A stretch of 64,000 bases of DNA from Paenibacillus lycopersici. Its GTDB lineage: Bacteria > Bacillota > Bacilli > Paenibacillales > Paenibacillaceae. The notes beneath the pieces are model-generated. The model worked only from the letters and a program-made list of their open reading frames with translations, was not told the origin of the DNA and did not search any database. Both the position numbers and the translations under genes were made by a program. Each line of letters begins with the position of its first letter. Positions within the stretch are counted from its first letter, which is position 1. Location: assembly GCF_010119935.1 (NCBI RefSeq), contig NZ_CP048209.1, forward strand, positions 3,289,001 through 3,353,000. Reading direction: 5' to 3'. Of this stretch, positions 16,623 through 24,588 are shown piece by piece.

Positions 16623-17749
16623 AAAAGCTGTTTCGGCCCAGTAATCCCCCCTTGTTCGCTGAACGTAAACAATCCGTGCATAAATTCGCTGCCATTCGCG
16701 ACCATCCATTCTTTTATAGAGCATTTCTATTGTCGTTGGCTATCGGCCTCCTCGTCACCATAACGGTCGCCGTGATGCTCGGACCCGTTCCCATTGCACC
16801 GGGAACGGTGTGGACAATCGCTTACTCTCACCTGCCGGGAGTAAACGGAGGGATGGCGGAGACGTGGAGTCAAGGACAGGGCCACATCGTTTGGGATATT
16901 CGCTTTCCGAGAGTTCTGCTCGGTGTAGCGGTAGGCGGCGGATTAGCCGTTGCAGGCGTGGCCATTCAAGCTCTGATACGCAATTCATTGGCGGATCCGT
17001 ACATACTGGGCGTTTCTTCAGGAGCCTCCGTTGCGGCGACGCTCGTGATTTTGTTTGGCGCTTTTCGCTTTTTTGGACAATATGCATTATCGTTATCTTC
17101 CTTTCTCGGATCGCTTATTGCCATGGTCATGGTTGTTGTGCTGGCACGGGTAGGAGGCAGAATGTCGACCACCAGACTTTTGTTATCGGGTATCGCCGTA
17201 TCCATGATCATGTCGGCAGCTACGAATTTCATCGTGGCCATGGCACCGCGGGAGGAAGGGATACGTTCTGCCATGTACTGGATGATGGGAGGACTCACTG
17301 CGGCAAAGTGGGATTATTTAACCATTCCAGCGTTAGTTGTCGTACTAGGAACCGTTCTATTGCTATTTCAGTACCGTGCCCTAAATGCACTGTTGATGGG
17401 TGAAGAAGCTGCCGTTACATTGGGGGTCGATATTCTTGCTTTTCGCAAATATTTGGTCATTATTGCTGCGCTCTTGACCGGGACAATCGTATCTGTAAGC
17501 GGTTCGATCGGCTTCGTCGGGCTAATGATTCCTCATATCGCAAGGCTATTGGTCGGCTCCGATCATAGACGCGTTCTCCCGGTAAGTCTATTGTTGGGCG
17601 CGATATTTATCGTTTGGTCGGACGTGTTGGCAAGGCTGTTGTTGGCGCCGGAAGAACTTCCGATCGGGATCGTCACCGCGTTATGCGGAGGTCCTTTTTT
17701 CATCTGGTTGTTGCGGCGCAGCGCTTATTCGTTCGGGGGTGCCAAATGA
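16619..17749 (+). CDS. FecCD/BtuC-type ABC permease, Zur-controlled
   Basis: A 376-residue permease of the FecCD family, which imports siderophores, haem or cobalamin. Diagnostic segments are VWDIRFPRVLLGVAVGGGLAVAGVAIQALIRNSLADPYILGVSSGAS near residues 98-145 and GSIGFVGLMIPHIARLLVGSDHRRVLP near 290-315, the loop that meets the ATPase. About nine hydrophobic helices are visible, after an unusually long cytoplasmic N-terminus of about 35 residues. It overlaps the ATPase gene by 4 bp. With two perfect Zur boxes upstream it should be induced by zinc starvation, unlike classic FecCD genes, which answer to iron. Confidence 0.88.
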   Translation: MKKLFRPSNPPLFAERKQSVHKFAAIRDHPFFYRAFLLSLAIGLLVTITVAVMLGPVPIAPGTVWTIAYSHLPGVNGGMAETWSQGQGHIVWDIRFPRVLLGVAVGGGLAVAGVAIQALIRNSLADPYILGVSSGASVAATLVILFGAFRFFGQYALSLSSFLGSLIAMVMVVVLARVGGRMSTTRLLLSGIAVSMIMSAATNFIVAMAPREEGIRSAMYWMMGGLTAAKWDYLTIPALVVVLGTVLLLFQYRALNALLMGEEAAVTLGVDILAFRKYLVIIAALLTGTIVSVSGSIGFVGLMIPHIARLLVGSDHRRVLPVSLLLGAIFIVWSDVLARLLLAPEELPIGIVTALCGGPFFIWLLRRSAYSFGGAK

Positions 17750-18525
17750 ACATAACAGTTAAGGATCTGTCTTACCGCATCCAGGATAAACCATTGATTG
17801 CATCGATTTCTTTGGACATTCAAGAAGGTGAATTGGTCGGTTTGATCGGCCCGAACGGCAGCGGGAAATCGACATTGCTCAAAAATATGTACCGCGTGCT
17901 GGCGCCTGACCAGGGCGAAGTCTTCATGAACGACAAGGATTTATCTCGGATGTCGCACAAGGAATCCGCCAGACACGTTGCGGTGGTAAGCCAGGAGACC
18001 TCAGTCGCTTTCGATTTCACCGTTCAAGAGATTGTCTTCATGGGACGCAGCCCGCATAAAAAGATGTTTGATACGGATACGAGTCAAGACCGCGAAATCG
18101 TTCATCAAGCGTTGTCGCGCGTAGGACTGCTCCATAGAGCGAGAAGCAGCTTCTCTACATTGTCCGGCGGTGAGAAACAACGCGTCCTGATTGCGCGCGC
18201 AGTGGCTCAACAAGCCAGCTGTCTGATATTGGATGAACCGACCAATCATCTCGATATTCGGTATCAGCTGCAAATCATGGATTTGGTGAAGACGCTGAAG
18301 ATCACTTCGCTTGCAGCACTGCATGATTTGAATATAGCCGCTTATTATTGCGATCGTTTGTACGTTTTGAAGGCCGGAAGGATCATCGCGTCCGGTAGCC
18401 CCGAACAAGTGCTGCGACAGGATCTATTGCAGGACGTGTTCGAGGTTGCGACGGAAATCAACAGGCACCCATTAACGGGGAAGCCGTCCATCACTTTCTT
18501 GCCGGAGATGGTTGTCCGATCATGA
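17746..18525 (+). CDS. FecE/BtuD-type ABC ATPase
   Basis: A 259-residue ATPase with Walker A GPNGSGKST (residues ~35-43), signature LSGGEKQRVLIARA, Walker B CLILDEPTNHLD and switch His in ALHDLN. The sequence type is the FecE/FhuC group. ATG 17746 overlaps the permease stop. It energises the importer formed with the permease at 16619 and the binding protein at 19656. Confidence 0.92.
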   Translation: MNITVKDLSYRIQDKPLIASISLDIQEGELVGLIGPNGSGKSTLLKNMYRVLAPDQGEVFMNDKDLSRMSHKESARHVAVVSQETSVAFDFTVQEIVFMGRSPHKKMFDTDTSQDREIVHQALSRVGLLHRARSSFSTLSGGEKQRVLIARAVAQQASCLILDEPTNHLDIRYQLQIMDLVKTLKITSLAALHDLNIAAYYCDRLYVLKAGRIIASGSPEQVLRQDLLQDVFEVATEINRHPLTGKPSITFLPEMVVRS

Positions 18526-18553
18526 AATGTCAATTGCAAAGGAGAGCATTCCG

Positions 18554-19615
18554 TTGACGCTGACAAAATGCGGCTACTGTAATTTTATGTACGACGAATG
18601 GTATGGAGATACGCGAAACGGCGTTCCCGCCGGAACGCCTATTGCCGACTTGGCCGGTACCCTTTGCTCCCGCTGCGGCATTCAGGGAAATCGGCATGAG
18701 CGGCAGCCGGGACCGAGATATGCGGGACAGGAAGCTGAATATTACGACCAATTTGCCGGGAAAGCAGGAATCGGATTCTACAAAAACTGGCTGGAGACAG
18801 CAATGGATTCGACGAACGTGCTGGAACTTGGCGTGGGTACGGGCCGCCTGGCAGTTGAACTCGCGGAGATTGCCGCAAGCTACTGCGGCGTCGATTGGAG
18901 TCCGCGCATGTTGAAAATAGCCGATGCGAAGCGGAGGCGCTTATTCAAAGAAAAAGCGGATGATCGCCTGCAGCTGGTAGAAGCGGATATCTTGTCGTTC
19001 CAAGCGGATCGCCTTTATTCTCGCGTTTTATGCCCGAATGGTATCTTACAGCACTTTACTGACATGGGGGATCAAATCGTATTATTGCGCAACATAGGAA
19101 ATTGGTTAACCGAAGGAGGCCAGCTTGCGGTGGATCTCTTATTGCCGCCTGGCGAACCCAGATGGGAGAGATTGCAGCGCAAGCGCTTGAAGTCCGATAA
19201 ATGGATCGCACAGAGGATTGAAGGGGAAACATCGCTGTCCAGGCAGCTTTTCCGTTGCAGCATCGCGTATGAAACTTACGTCGAGGGGATGATGGAATCC
19301 CGCTATAACATTGAACGCGAATATGCGCTGATGACGCCTAAAGAAATGGTATTGTTGCTCGCGTCGGAAGGATATCAAGTAACGCGGATCATTGAAAATT
19401 ACGGTTTATCTACGCCATGGCAAACGGCGATCCCGACGCAGCCGGGTGATCGGAAACCCGCGGAATCGTTAGAAGATACAATTACGGAAGGAAACAACGC
19501 GGCTTCTTATCGCCATGGGGCATGGATGGATGGGGGCTATCCGTTCGGTGACATGATGCCGGTTCATGCATTCACCCCGGTGACCATGACACTCATTGCG
19601 CAAAAGAAAACTTAG
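18554..19615 (+). CDS. rubredoxin-SAM-dependent methyltransferase fusion
   Basis: This 353-residue protein combines two domains. Residues ~6-42 form a rubredoxin-like knuckle pair: C6-x2-C9 in KCGYCNFMYDEWYGD, a central GVPAGTP, and C38-x2-C41 in LCSRCG, the four Cys that bind one iron (or zinc) in rubredoxin. Residues ~60-353 are a class I methyltransferase with SAM-binding VLELGVGTGRLAVELAE and the post-motif CGVDWSPRML. TTG 18554 is chosen for AAAGGAG nine bases upstream; earlier in-frame starts at 18512 and 18527 lack one. It sits between the ATPase and binding-protein genes of the Zur-box operon. Its substrate is unknown. A role in making or processing the imported metal ligand is speculation. 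Confidence 0.8.
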   Translation: MTLTKCGYCNFMYDEWYGDTRNGVPAGTPIADLAGTLCSRCGIQGNRHERQPGPRYAGQEAEYYDQFAGKAGIGFYKNWLETAMDSTNVLELGVGTGRLAVELAEIAASYCGVDWSPRMLKIADAKRRRLFKEKADDRLQLVEADILSFQADRLYSRVLCPNGILQHFTDMGDQIVLLRNIGNWLTEGGQLAVDLLLPPGEPRWERLQRKRLKSDKWIAQRIEGETSLSRQLFRCSIAYETYVEGMMESRYNIEREYALMTPKEMVLLLASEGYQVTRIIENYGLSTPWQTAIPTQPGDRKPAESLEDTITEGNNAASYRHGAWMDGGYPFGDMMPVHAFTPVTMTLIAQKKT

Positions 19616-19655
19616 TCGTTGCAGTTCGACAACCAATTCGAAAACGGGGAGAAAC

Positions 19656-20672
19656 ATGGCTATGAAAAAGCGTAAGCTCACCATGATGATGATACTGGGA
19701 ACGGCCCTCATTGTACTGTTAGCGGCTTGCGGAGATCATAAGCGGACGTCGTCCGCACGGCAGACGCAAGAACAGCCATTGATAACAAGCCCATCCGAAA
19801 AAGCGGCTGTCGTAATCGAAAATAGGGGCGAGAAGCTCGTTTTCCCGGAGGCGCCAAAACGGGCGATTACCCTGAATCAGCATGCGACTGAAGTGATGCT
19901 GGCACTCGGCTTGGAAGAATCGATGGTGGGAACAGCCTATCTGGATGATCGGATTTTGCCTGAATTTAAAGCGAAATACGACAAGATCCCGATTTTATCG
20001 GAGAAATATCCGTCCAAGGAAGTCTTCTTGGCGGCTTCTCCCGATTTTGCCTATGCCGGCTGGGAGAGCGCCTTCACTGAGAAATCATTGGGACTGAGAT
20101 CGGATCTTGCCAAGCAAGGCGTGCTGACTTACGTGCAAGAATCGTCCAATAAGCCTTCCCCCACGCTGGAAGACGTATTCCAAGACATTCTGAACATCGG
20201 ACGAATTTTCCGTGTCGACGGCAAAGCGAAGCAGGTCGTCAATGACATCCGCAAGAAGCTGGAAGATATTCAGGCTCGAATCGGCACTGTGAGCAAACCG
20301 CTTCAAGTATTCGTCTATGATAGCGGGGATGACAAGGCGTTCACGGCAGCTAATACCTACCTGACCAGCTTGATCAATACAGTCGGCGCGAAAAACATAT
20401 TTGACGATTTGAACAAAGGATGGACAGAAGTCAGTTGGGAAGAGGTGGTCGCACGCAACCCGGACGTGATCGTAGTTGTCGATTACGGCGATACGACTGC
20501 GGCGAAGAAGATCGAGCTGCTTCAGAACAAGGCATCGCTAGTCGATGTCGATGCGATAAAAAACAAGCGCTTTATTGTACTGCCTCTCTCGGCGGCCGCA
20601 GAAGGCATCCGTGCGCCGATCGCGTTGCAAACCCTCGCCGAAGGATTGTATCCGGATCAAATACAACCTTAA
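19656..20672 (+). CDS. FecB/BtuF-type substrate-binding lipoprotein
   Basis: A 338-residue cluster A-II binding protein with lipobox LIVLLAACGDH and the family segments FPEAPKRAITLNQHATEVMLALGLEESMVGTAY, KYPSKEVFLAASPDF and WEEVVARNPDVIVVVDYGD. These proteins deliver siderophores, haem or cobalamin to FecCD permeases. It completes the importer begun at 16619. No zinc-binding His-rich loop is seen, so a chelated rather than free metal is the likely ligand. Confidence 0.88.
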   Translation: MAMKKRKLTMMMILGTALIVLLAACGDHKRTSSARQTQEQPLITSPSEKAAVVIENRGEKLVFPEAPKRAITLNQHATEVMLALGLEESMVGTAYLDDRILPEFKAKYDKIPILSEKYPSKEVFLAASPDFAYAGWESAFTEKSLGLRSDLAKQGVLTYVQESSNKPSPTLEDVFQDILNIGRIFRVDGKAKQVVNDIRKKLEDIQARIGTVSKPLQVFVYDSGDDKAFTAANTYLTSLINTVGAKNIFDDLNKGWTEVSWEEVVARNPDVIVVVDYGDTTAAKKIELLQNKASLVDVDAIKNKRFIVLPLSAAAEGIRAPIALQTLAEGLYPDQIQP

Positions 20673-20735
20673 TTGGCCTTAATTGCTTGTGATCATTAGG
20701 TTGATTCGGCATGCGCCTACAAAAGGAGGATATCG

Positions 20736-21092
20736 ATGACAACATGGAATTTGCAGCAAACCCAATGCCATTTGCTTATTTGCAATGGCGAGAGCTGCAT
20801 GAGACGTTTGGGCGACGAGGTTACGCAAGCCATCCGGGACGAAATCAAAAAACTGGGAGTAGACGCTACGATGCATACGACGCGCACGCGCTGCAATGGG
20901 CGTTGCGCGGATGCATGCGTTGTAATCGCATATCCGGAAGGCATATGGTACAAGGATATTTCGCCTGAAGAAGGCGGAGCATTGGTCCGCAAACATAGCA
21001 AGGGAGAGCGGCTGGAGGAGAAGGCGGTCTACGCATTCGATCGGCAATTCGTGCCTACCGGCCGTTCGGCAATAGGAATAGAGAAAGAATAG
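20736..21092 (+). CDS. thioredoxin-like [2Fe-2S] ferredoxin
   Basis: A 118-residue protein with the Cys pattern of thioredoxin-fold ferredoxins: CNGESCMRRLG near the N-terminus and RCNGRCADACVV in the middle, followed by GIWYKDISPEEGGALVRKH. Relatives occur with cobalamin biosynthesis and metal-chelate genes. It starts at ATG 20736 after AAAGGAGG, 63 bp from the binding-protein gene, in the same operon. It could pass electrons to the neighbouring rubredoxin domain or reduce an imported metal complex; that is inference. Confidence 0.82.
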   Translation: MTTWNLQQTQCHLLICNGESCMRRLGDEVTQAIRDEIKKLGVDATMHTTRTRCNGRCADACVVIAYPEGIWYKDISPEEGGALVRKHSKGERLEEKAVYAFDRQFVPTGRSAIGIEKE

Positions 21093-21107
21093 AAAGGAGC
21101 CGCTTAG

Positions 21108-21367
21108 TTGAAGATGGTTCCCATTATTCTGCTTTCCGGTTTTTTGGGAAGCGGAAAAACAACGCTGCTCACGAGATTATTGGACGATGCCTTGGAGAAG
21201 GGACTGCGCCCTGCGATCGCATGATGTTCCAATACGCCTATCGGCAACTGGACCTGTTTCGCATTCAACCACAGGGGAACGTACTCGATGTTGCCGTATT
21301 CATGGGCGAGCGATTTCCGCGAAACGAGCTGGAGCTAAGATTGGAGCAGCGATTGCAGCAACGATAA
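21108..21367 (+). pseudogene. COG0523 (CobW-type) GTPase remnant with internal deletion
   Basis: TTG 21108 follows AAAGGAG and opens a frame encoding MVPIILLSGFLGSGKTTLLTRLL, the P-loop start of a CobW-type GTPase, which stops at 21222-21224. A second frame, 21224-21367, encodes a CobW C-terminal domain end (LFRIQPQGNVLDVAVFMGERFPRNELE). About 250 codons between them, including the CxCC metal motif, are missing and the frames no longer match. This is an internal deletion scar of the last gene of the importer operon. Confidence 0.78.
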
Positions 21368-21451
21368 TAAGGTTAAAGTTGACCTTCGAATGGCGTGTAG
21401 AATAGCGAATCCGGATAAGGTCTCGGAGCCGGGTCTTCCCGGTCTTGAATC

Positions 21452-21462
21452 GTAATTATTAC
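21452..21462. promoter_or_regulatory. Zur box 3
   Basis: GTAATTATTAC, perfect core with the flank AATC, located 56 bp before the methyltransferase start at 21518. Confidence 0.82.
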
Positions 21463-21517
21463 ATAAAGGATCGAAGTGGGGACATTTGCATGGATCTTGA
21501 ACATGGAGGAAGATACG

Positions 21518-22273
21518 ATGAGACAAAAGGTTCATCAATGGTTTGAAGATAGTTTCGGCGAAGATTACTTGCTTGTGTACAAACACCGAGACGGACAAGA
21601 AGCCATAAGCGAGGTCCGTAAAATCATGGAATGGCTGAAGCTCCCTAGCGAGAGCCGCATTCTCGATTTATGCTGCGGTACGGGCAGGCATGCGCTTGTG
21701 CTGGCCGACTTAGGCTTCCGCGTCACGGGCGTCGACCTTTCATCCGTGCTCTTGCGAGAAGCGAGAGCAACCGATTCCGGAGGCCGCGTCCAATGGATTA
21801 GAAGCGATATGCGAGACCTGCCGTTCGCGGAGTACGAGCTGGAAGGATTCGACGGGGTCGTTAATTTCTTCACTTCTTTCGGTTATTTCGAGGAAGATAA
21901 CGAGCAGTTGAAAGTGCTGAAGCAAATTCGGCGGGCGCTGAAACCAGAGGGACGCTTCGTGATTGACTATTTAAACGCGATAAATACCGCGGATAATCTG
22001 GTCCCGTATTCGGAACGAACGGAGCGGGGAACCGTCATTTCGGAGACGCGTTCGATCGATCGTGATTTTGTCATGAAAGAAATCATTGTCAAGGAACCGA
22101 ATAGACCGTCACGCCGCTATATGGAACGCGTTAAACTCTATTCGCTGGAAAGGATGATCAGTCTGCTTGAAAATGCGGGTCTCGTTCTGGATGCGGTGTA
22201 TGGGAGCTACGACGGGGACAGCTACGAGAAACGCCATTCAAAACGAATGATTATCGTAGGGCATCGGATCTGA
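21518..22273 (+). CDS. class I SAM-dependent methyltransferase under a Zur box
   Basis: A 251-residue methyltransferase with SAM-binding ILDLCCGTGRHALVLADLGFRVTGVDLS and the later motif FDGVVNFFTSFGYF. ATG 21518 follows GGAGG eight bases upstream. It stands as a single gene between Zur box 3 and a terminator. Its substrate cannot be read from the sequence. Its sequence differs from the methyltransferase at 18554 and it lacks the rubredoxin domain. Confidence 0.82.
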   Translation: MRQKVHQWFEDSFGEDYLLVYKHRDGQEAISEVRKIMEWLKLPSESRILDLCCGTGRHALVLADLGFRVTGVDLSSVLLREARATDSGGRVQWIRSDMRDLPFAEYELEGFDGVVNFFTSFGYFEEDNEQLKVLKQIRRALKPEGRFVIDYLNAINTADNLVPYSERTERGTVISETRSIDRDFVMKEIIVKEPNRPSRRYMERVKLYSLERMISLLENAGLVLDAVYGSYDGDSYEKRHSKRMIIVGHRI

Positions 22274-22290
22274 TCCTGTTCGGAGATCAC

Positions 22291-22340
22291 AAGACCATGC
22301 AGCCGTAGTGGGCTTTCATTCGGCTGCATGGTCTTTTCTT
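22291..22340. terminator. bidirectional terminator
   Basis: A 15-bp perfect inverted repeat (AAGACCATGCAGCCG and its complement), followed by TTTTC on + and preceded by a matching A-run for the - strand. It separates convergent genes. Confidence 0.8.
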
Positions 22341-22355
22341 GATGACAATGAGAGA

Positions 22356-23354
22356 TTACATGGCTACGCAGCCCGCAAACTCGTTACGGAACCATTCCTC
22401 GTTCAGATTGCGCCCGATGACAACGAATTCGCTGGTCGGCACTTCATCGGATTTCCATTCCCGATCGGGATGGGAGCTGAAGAGCATATGAATCCCTTGG
22501 AAAACGATGCGTTGCTTCACGCCTTTGATGTGAAGAATACCTTTGTAGCGAAACGTATCCACGCCATGATCGGTTAACCATTCCTGAAGAAATTGTTCCA
22601 CCTTGTTCAAATCGAGCGGGCGCGTCTCGCGGAAGAAGACGGAAGTCACCTGATCGTCATGTTCGTGGTCGTCTTCTTCCAAGAAACCGGGCTCGATTTC
22701 AAGTTTCTTCTGAAGGTCGAACGCATGGATTCCGAGAATCTGATGAAGCTCGATTCGGGATTGACGCGTCCGATAAATCTTGGCGGCTTGATTCATCGTA
22801 CGAAGACGCTGCTCCAACTTTCGAAGCTCGTCTTCGGCGACGAGATCGGTTTTGTTGAGCAGCAGGACATCCGCGAACGCGACTTGCTCTTGCGCTTCAT
22901 GTCCTTCGTCCAGATGCTGTTCGGCATGCTTGGCGTCCACGACAGTGACGATCGCGTCCAGATTATAGAATTGGGCCATTTCCTCGTCCACGAAAAACGT
23001 TTGCGCTACGGGCGCAGGATCGGCCAAGCCAGTCGTTTCGATCAGCACGCGGTCGAAATCAGCTTTGCGACGGCCGTTGTTGCCGAACTTTGCATCCTTT
23101 AATTCACTCAGAATCCGAATAAGGTCGCCACGCACCGTACAGCAAATGCAGCCATTGTTCATTTCAAAAATTTCCTCGTCTGCGCCTACGACAAGCTGGT
23201 TGTCGATGCCGACTTCTCCGAATTCGTTCACGATTACAGCAATCTTCTGGCCATGATCCGCTGTAAGCACATGGTTCAGCAAGGTCGTTTTACCTGCTCC
23301 TAGAAATCCGGTCAGCACGGTAACGGGGATGCGAGTATCCTCGGGGGATATCAT
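22356..23354 (-). CDS. COG0523 family GTPase (zinc metallochaperone type), copy A
   Basis: A 332-residue G3E GTPase with P-loop GFLGAGKTT, the metal motif NGCICCTVRGD (CxCC), ETTGLADP, NKTDL and a C-terminal CobW_C domain containing IKGVKQRIVFQGIHM. A His/Asp-rich stretch EEDDHEHDDQ lies before the C-terminal domain and may bind metal. ATG 23354 is preceded by AAGGAG; upstream residues in the long frame are unlikely to be translated. A near-perfect Zur box lies 23 bp upstream, so it should be induced in zinc starvation. Confidence 0.88.
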   Translation of the reverse strand: MISPEDTRIPVTVLTGFLGAGKTTLLNHVLTADHGQKIAVIVNEFGEVGIDNQLVVGADEEIFEMNNGCICCTVRGDLIRILSELKDAKFGNNGRRKADFDRVLIETTGLADPAPVAQTFFVDEEMAQFYNLDAIVTVVDAKHAEQHLDEGHEAQEQVAFADVLLLNKTDLVAEDELRKLEQRLRTMNQAAKIYRTRQSRIELHQILGIHAFDLQKKLEIEPGFLEEDDHEHDDQVTSVFFRETRPLDLNKVEQFLQEWLTDHGVDTFRYKGILHIKGVKQRIVFQGIHMLFSSHPDREWKSDEVPTSEFVVIGRNLNEEWFRNEFAGCVAM

Positions 23355-23376
23355 TGCGATCAACTCCTTCTTATAT

Positions 23377-23387
23377 GTAAATATTAC
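23377..23387. promoter_or_regulatory. Zur box 4 (one mismatch)
   Basis: GTAAATATTAC differs from the palindromic core at one position and lies immediately upstream of the COG0523 gene on the - strand. Confidence 0.65.
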
Positions 23388-23534
23388 AATTAAGAGTATA
23401 GGGTTTCTTATCTTGGTTGTCAAACACCGCAAGCTATATAGTGAAAATCAGCGCTTCGGCAATAGACTGAGCTTGATGTCGGAGCTTGATGCGCTTGACT
23501 AAGAGCACCAAGGTTGGTAAACTGTGATTAAAAC

Positions 23535-23545
23535 GTAATTATTAC
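23535..23545. promoter_or_regulatory. Zur box 5
   Basis: Perfect GTAATTATTAC preceded by AAAC, 60 bp upstream of the AAA ATPase fragment start. Confidence 0.8.
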
Positions 23546-23566
23546 ATATAAGCTTGATTCTACACC

Positions 23567-23577
23567 GTAAAAATTAC
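23567..23577. promoter_or_regulatory. Zur box 6 (one mismatch)
   Basis: GTAAAAATTAC flanked by C and G, 21 bp after box 5. A further half site (ATAATTACG) follows at about 23581-23589. Confidence 0.65.
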
Positions 23578-23604
23578 GAAATAATTACGAGGAGTACAAC
23601 TTTG

Positions 23605-24053
23605 ATGAGCAAGAATAGCAGCAGCCGGCTTCCGAGAGCGAAAGGCATCGATATGGCAGCCGTATATACGCCAAAAGAATGCGCAAATAAATCAAAACGA
23701 ATTGTCATGCACGCGAGGAATCGTCAAATTATCGGAGAGTTTATTACGATCCTGGAATTGAGAGAACAATTTGATCGATTCGATGTTCAGGTTCCCAATA
23801 AAGCGGTCATGTTCGGACCTCCGGGCACAGGCAAGACGCTTACGGCTTTCTACCTGGCAGAGCGATTAGGTCTTCCGTTAATTGTCGCAAGACTGGATTC
23901 GATCATACACAGCCATCTCGGTGAAACGGCGAGCAATCTTCGAAGGATCTTCGAGTTTGCCAGGCCAAGCGGAAAGCCATTATTAACCGGACGTGTTTAT
24001 CGTTTCATAACATCATGGAAGCTCATGACGAGTATGAGCCGCGTAAAGTTTAA
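23605..24053 (+). pseudogene. AAA+ ATPase remnant with internal deletion
   Basis: ATG 23605, after GAGGAG, opens a frame for a small AAA+ ATPase: NKAVMFGPPGTGKTLTAFYLAERLGLPLIVARLDSIIHSHLGETASNLRRIFEFA, with Walker A and the region before Walker B. Normally a FLDEFDA motif would follow within ten residues; instead the frame changes to unrelated sequence and runs through a Zur box to 24090. Another frame ends with NIMEAHDEYEPRKV and a stop at 24051-24053, just before that Zur box, and looks like the original C-terminus. I read this as an internal deletion with a frameshift in a Zur-controlled gene. Confidence 0.62.
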
Positions 24054-24055
24054 TC

Positions 24056-24066
24056 GTAATAATTAC
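24056..24066. promoter_or_regulatory. Zur box 7
   Basis: Perfect GTAATAATTAC with extended symmetry (TAATC on the left, GTTAAT on the right), 40 bp before the Fur-family gene. Confidence 0.82.
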
Positions 24067-24105
24067 GTTAATTTCAATCAAGCAACTTAGGCAGGTGAAG
24101 TAGCT

Positions 24106-24588
24106 ATGGGAACCTCCGCGGACCATGCGTACATAGCCAAGCTCGTCCACCATGGCGCACGTATTACGGAACAACGGAAAAAGTTGATTCACCTTCTGGC
24201 GAGCTGCGAACGCCCGTTAAGCGCCATGGAGATCTATCAAGAGCTGGAGCGATCGTTTCCACGCATGAGCTTCGGCACGGTGTATCAGAACATCAAGCTG
24301 CTGGCAGACTTGGAGCTCATTGAATCCTTCGTTATTTCCAATCAGCTTCGCTATCGATTGATTGACCGCGACCAGCCTCATTATCATTTCATTTGCATGG
24401 ATTGCGAGAAAGCGACTTCCATTCCGTTTAATCCTTCCGAGACACCGATTCCCCTTCCTCAACAGTTGACCTTTGTCGATTTCAAGCTTGACGTATTTGG
24501 TTACTGCGAGCTTTGTTCTGATCCCGGAACGTTAGTTTCCAATGGCAAAAAAACGAATCGAATTAAAGGAGCCGATCGACATGAGTGA
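24106..24588 (+). CDS. Fur-family metalloregulator, Zur-box controlled
   Basis: A 160-residue Fur-family repressor with the winged helix (ARITEQRKKLIHLLASCERPLSAMEIYQEL and FGTVYQNIKLL), the HYHFICMDCEK metal region and a second Cys pair, YCELCSD, forming the structural zinc site. The last ~20 residues are basic and overlap the next gene by 8 bp. Because a Zur box precedes it while a better zur candidate lies at 27987, it may be a paralogue tuning part of the response (Fur-, PerR- or Zur-like). Specificity is not readable. Confidence 0.82.
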   Translation: MGTSADHAYIAKLVHHGARITEQRKKLIHLLASCERPLSAMEIYQELERSFPRMSFGTVYQNIKLLADLELIESFVISNQLRYRLIDRDQPHYHFICMDCEKATSIPFNPSETPIPLPQQLTFVDFKLDVFGYCELCSDPGTLVSNGKKTNRIKGADRHE

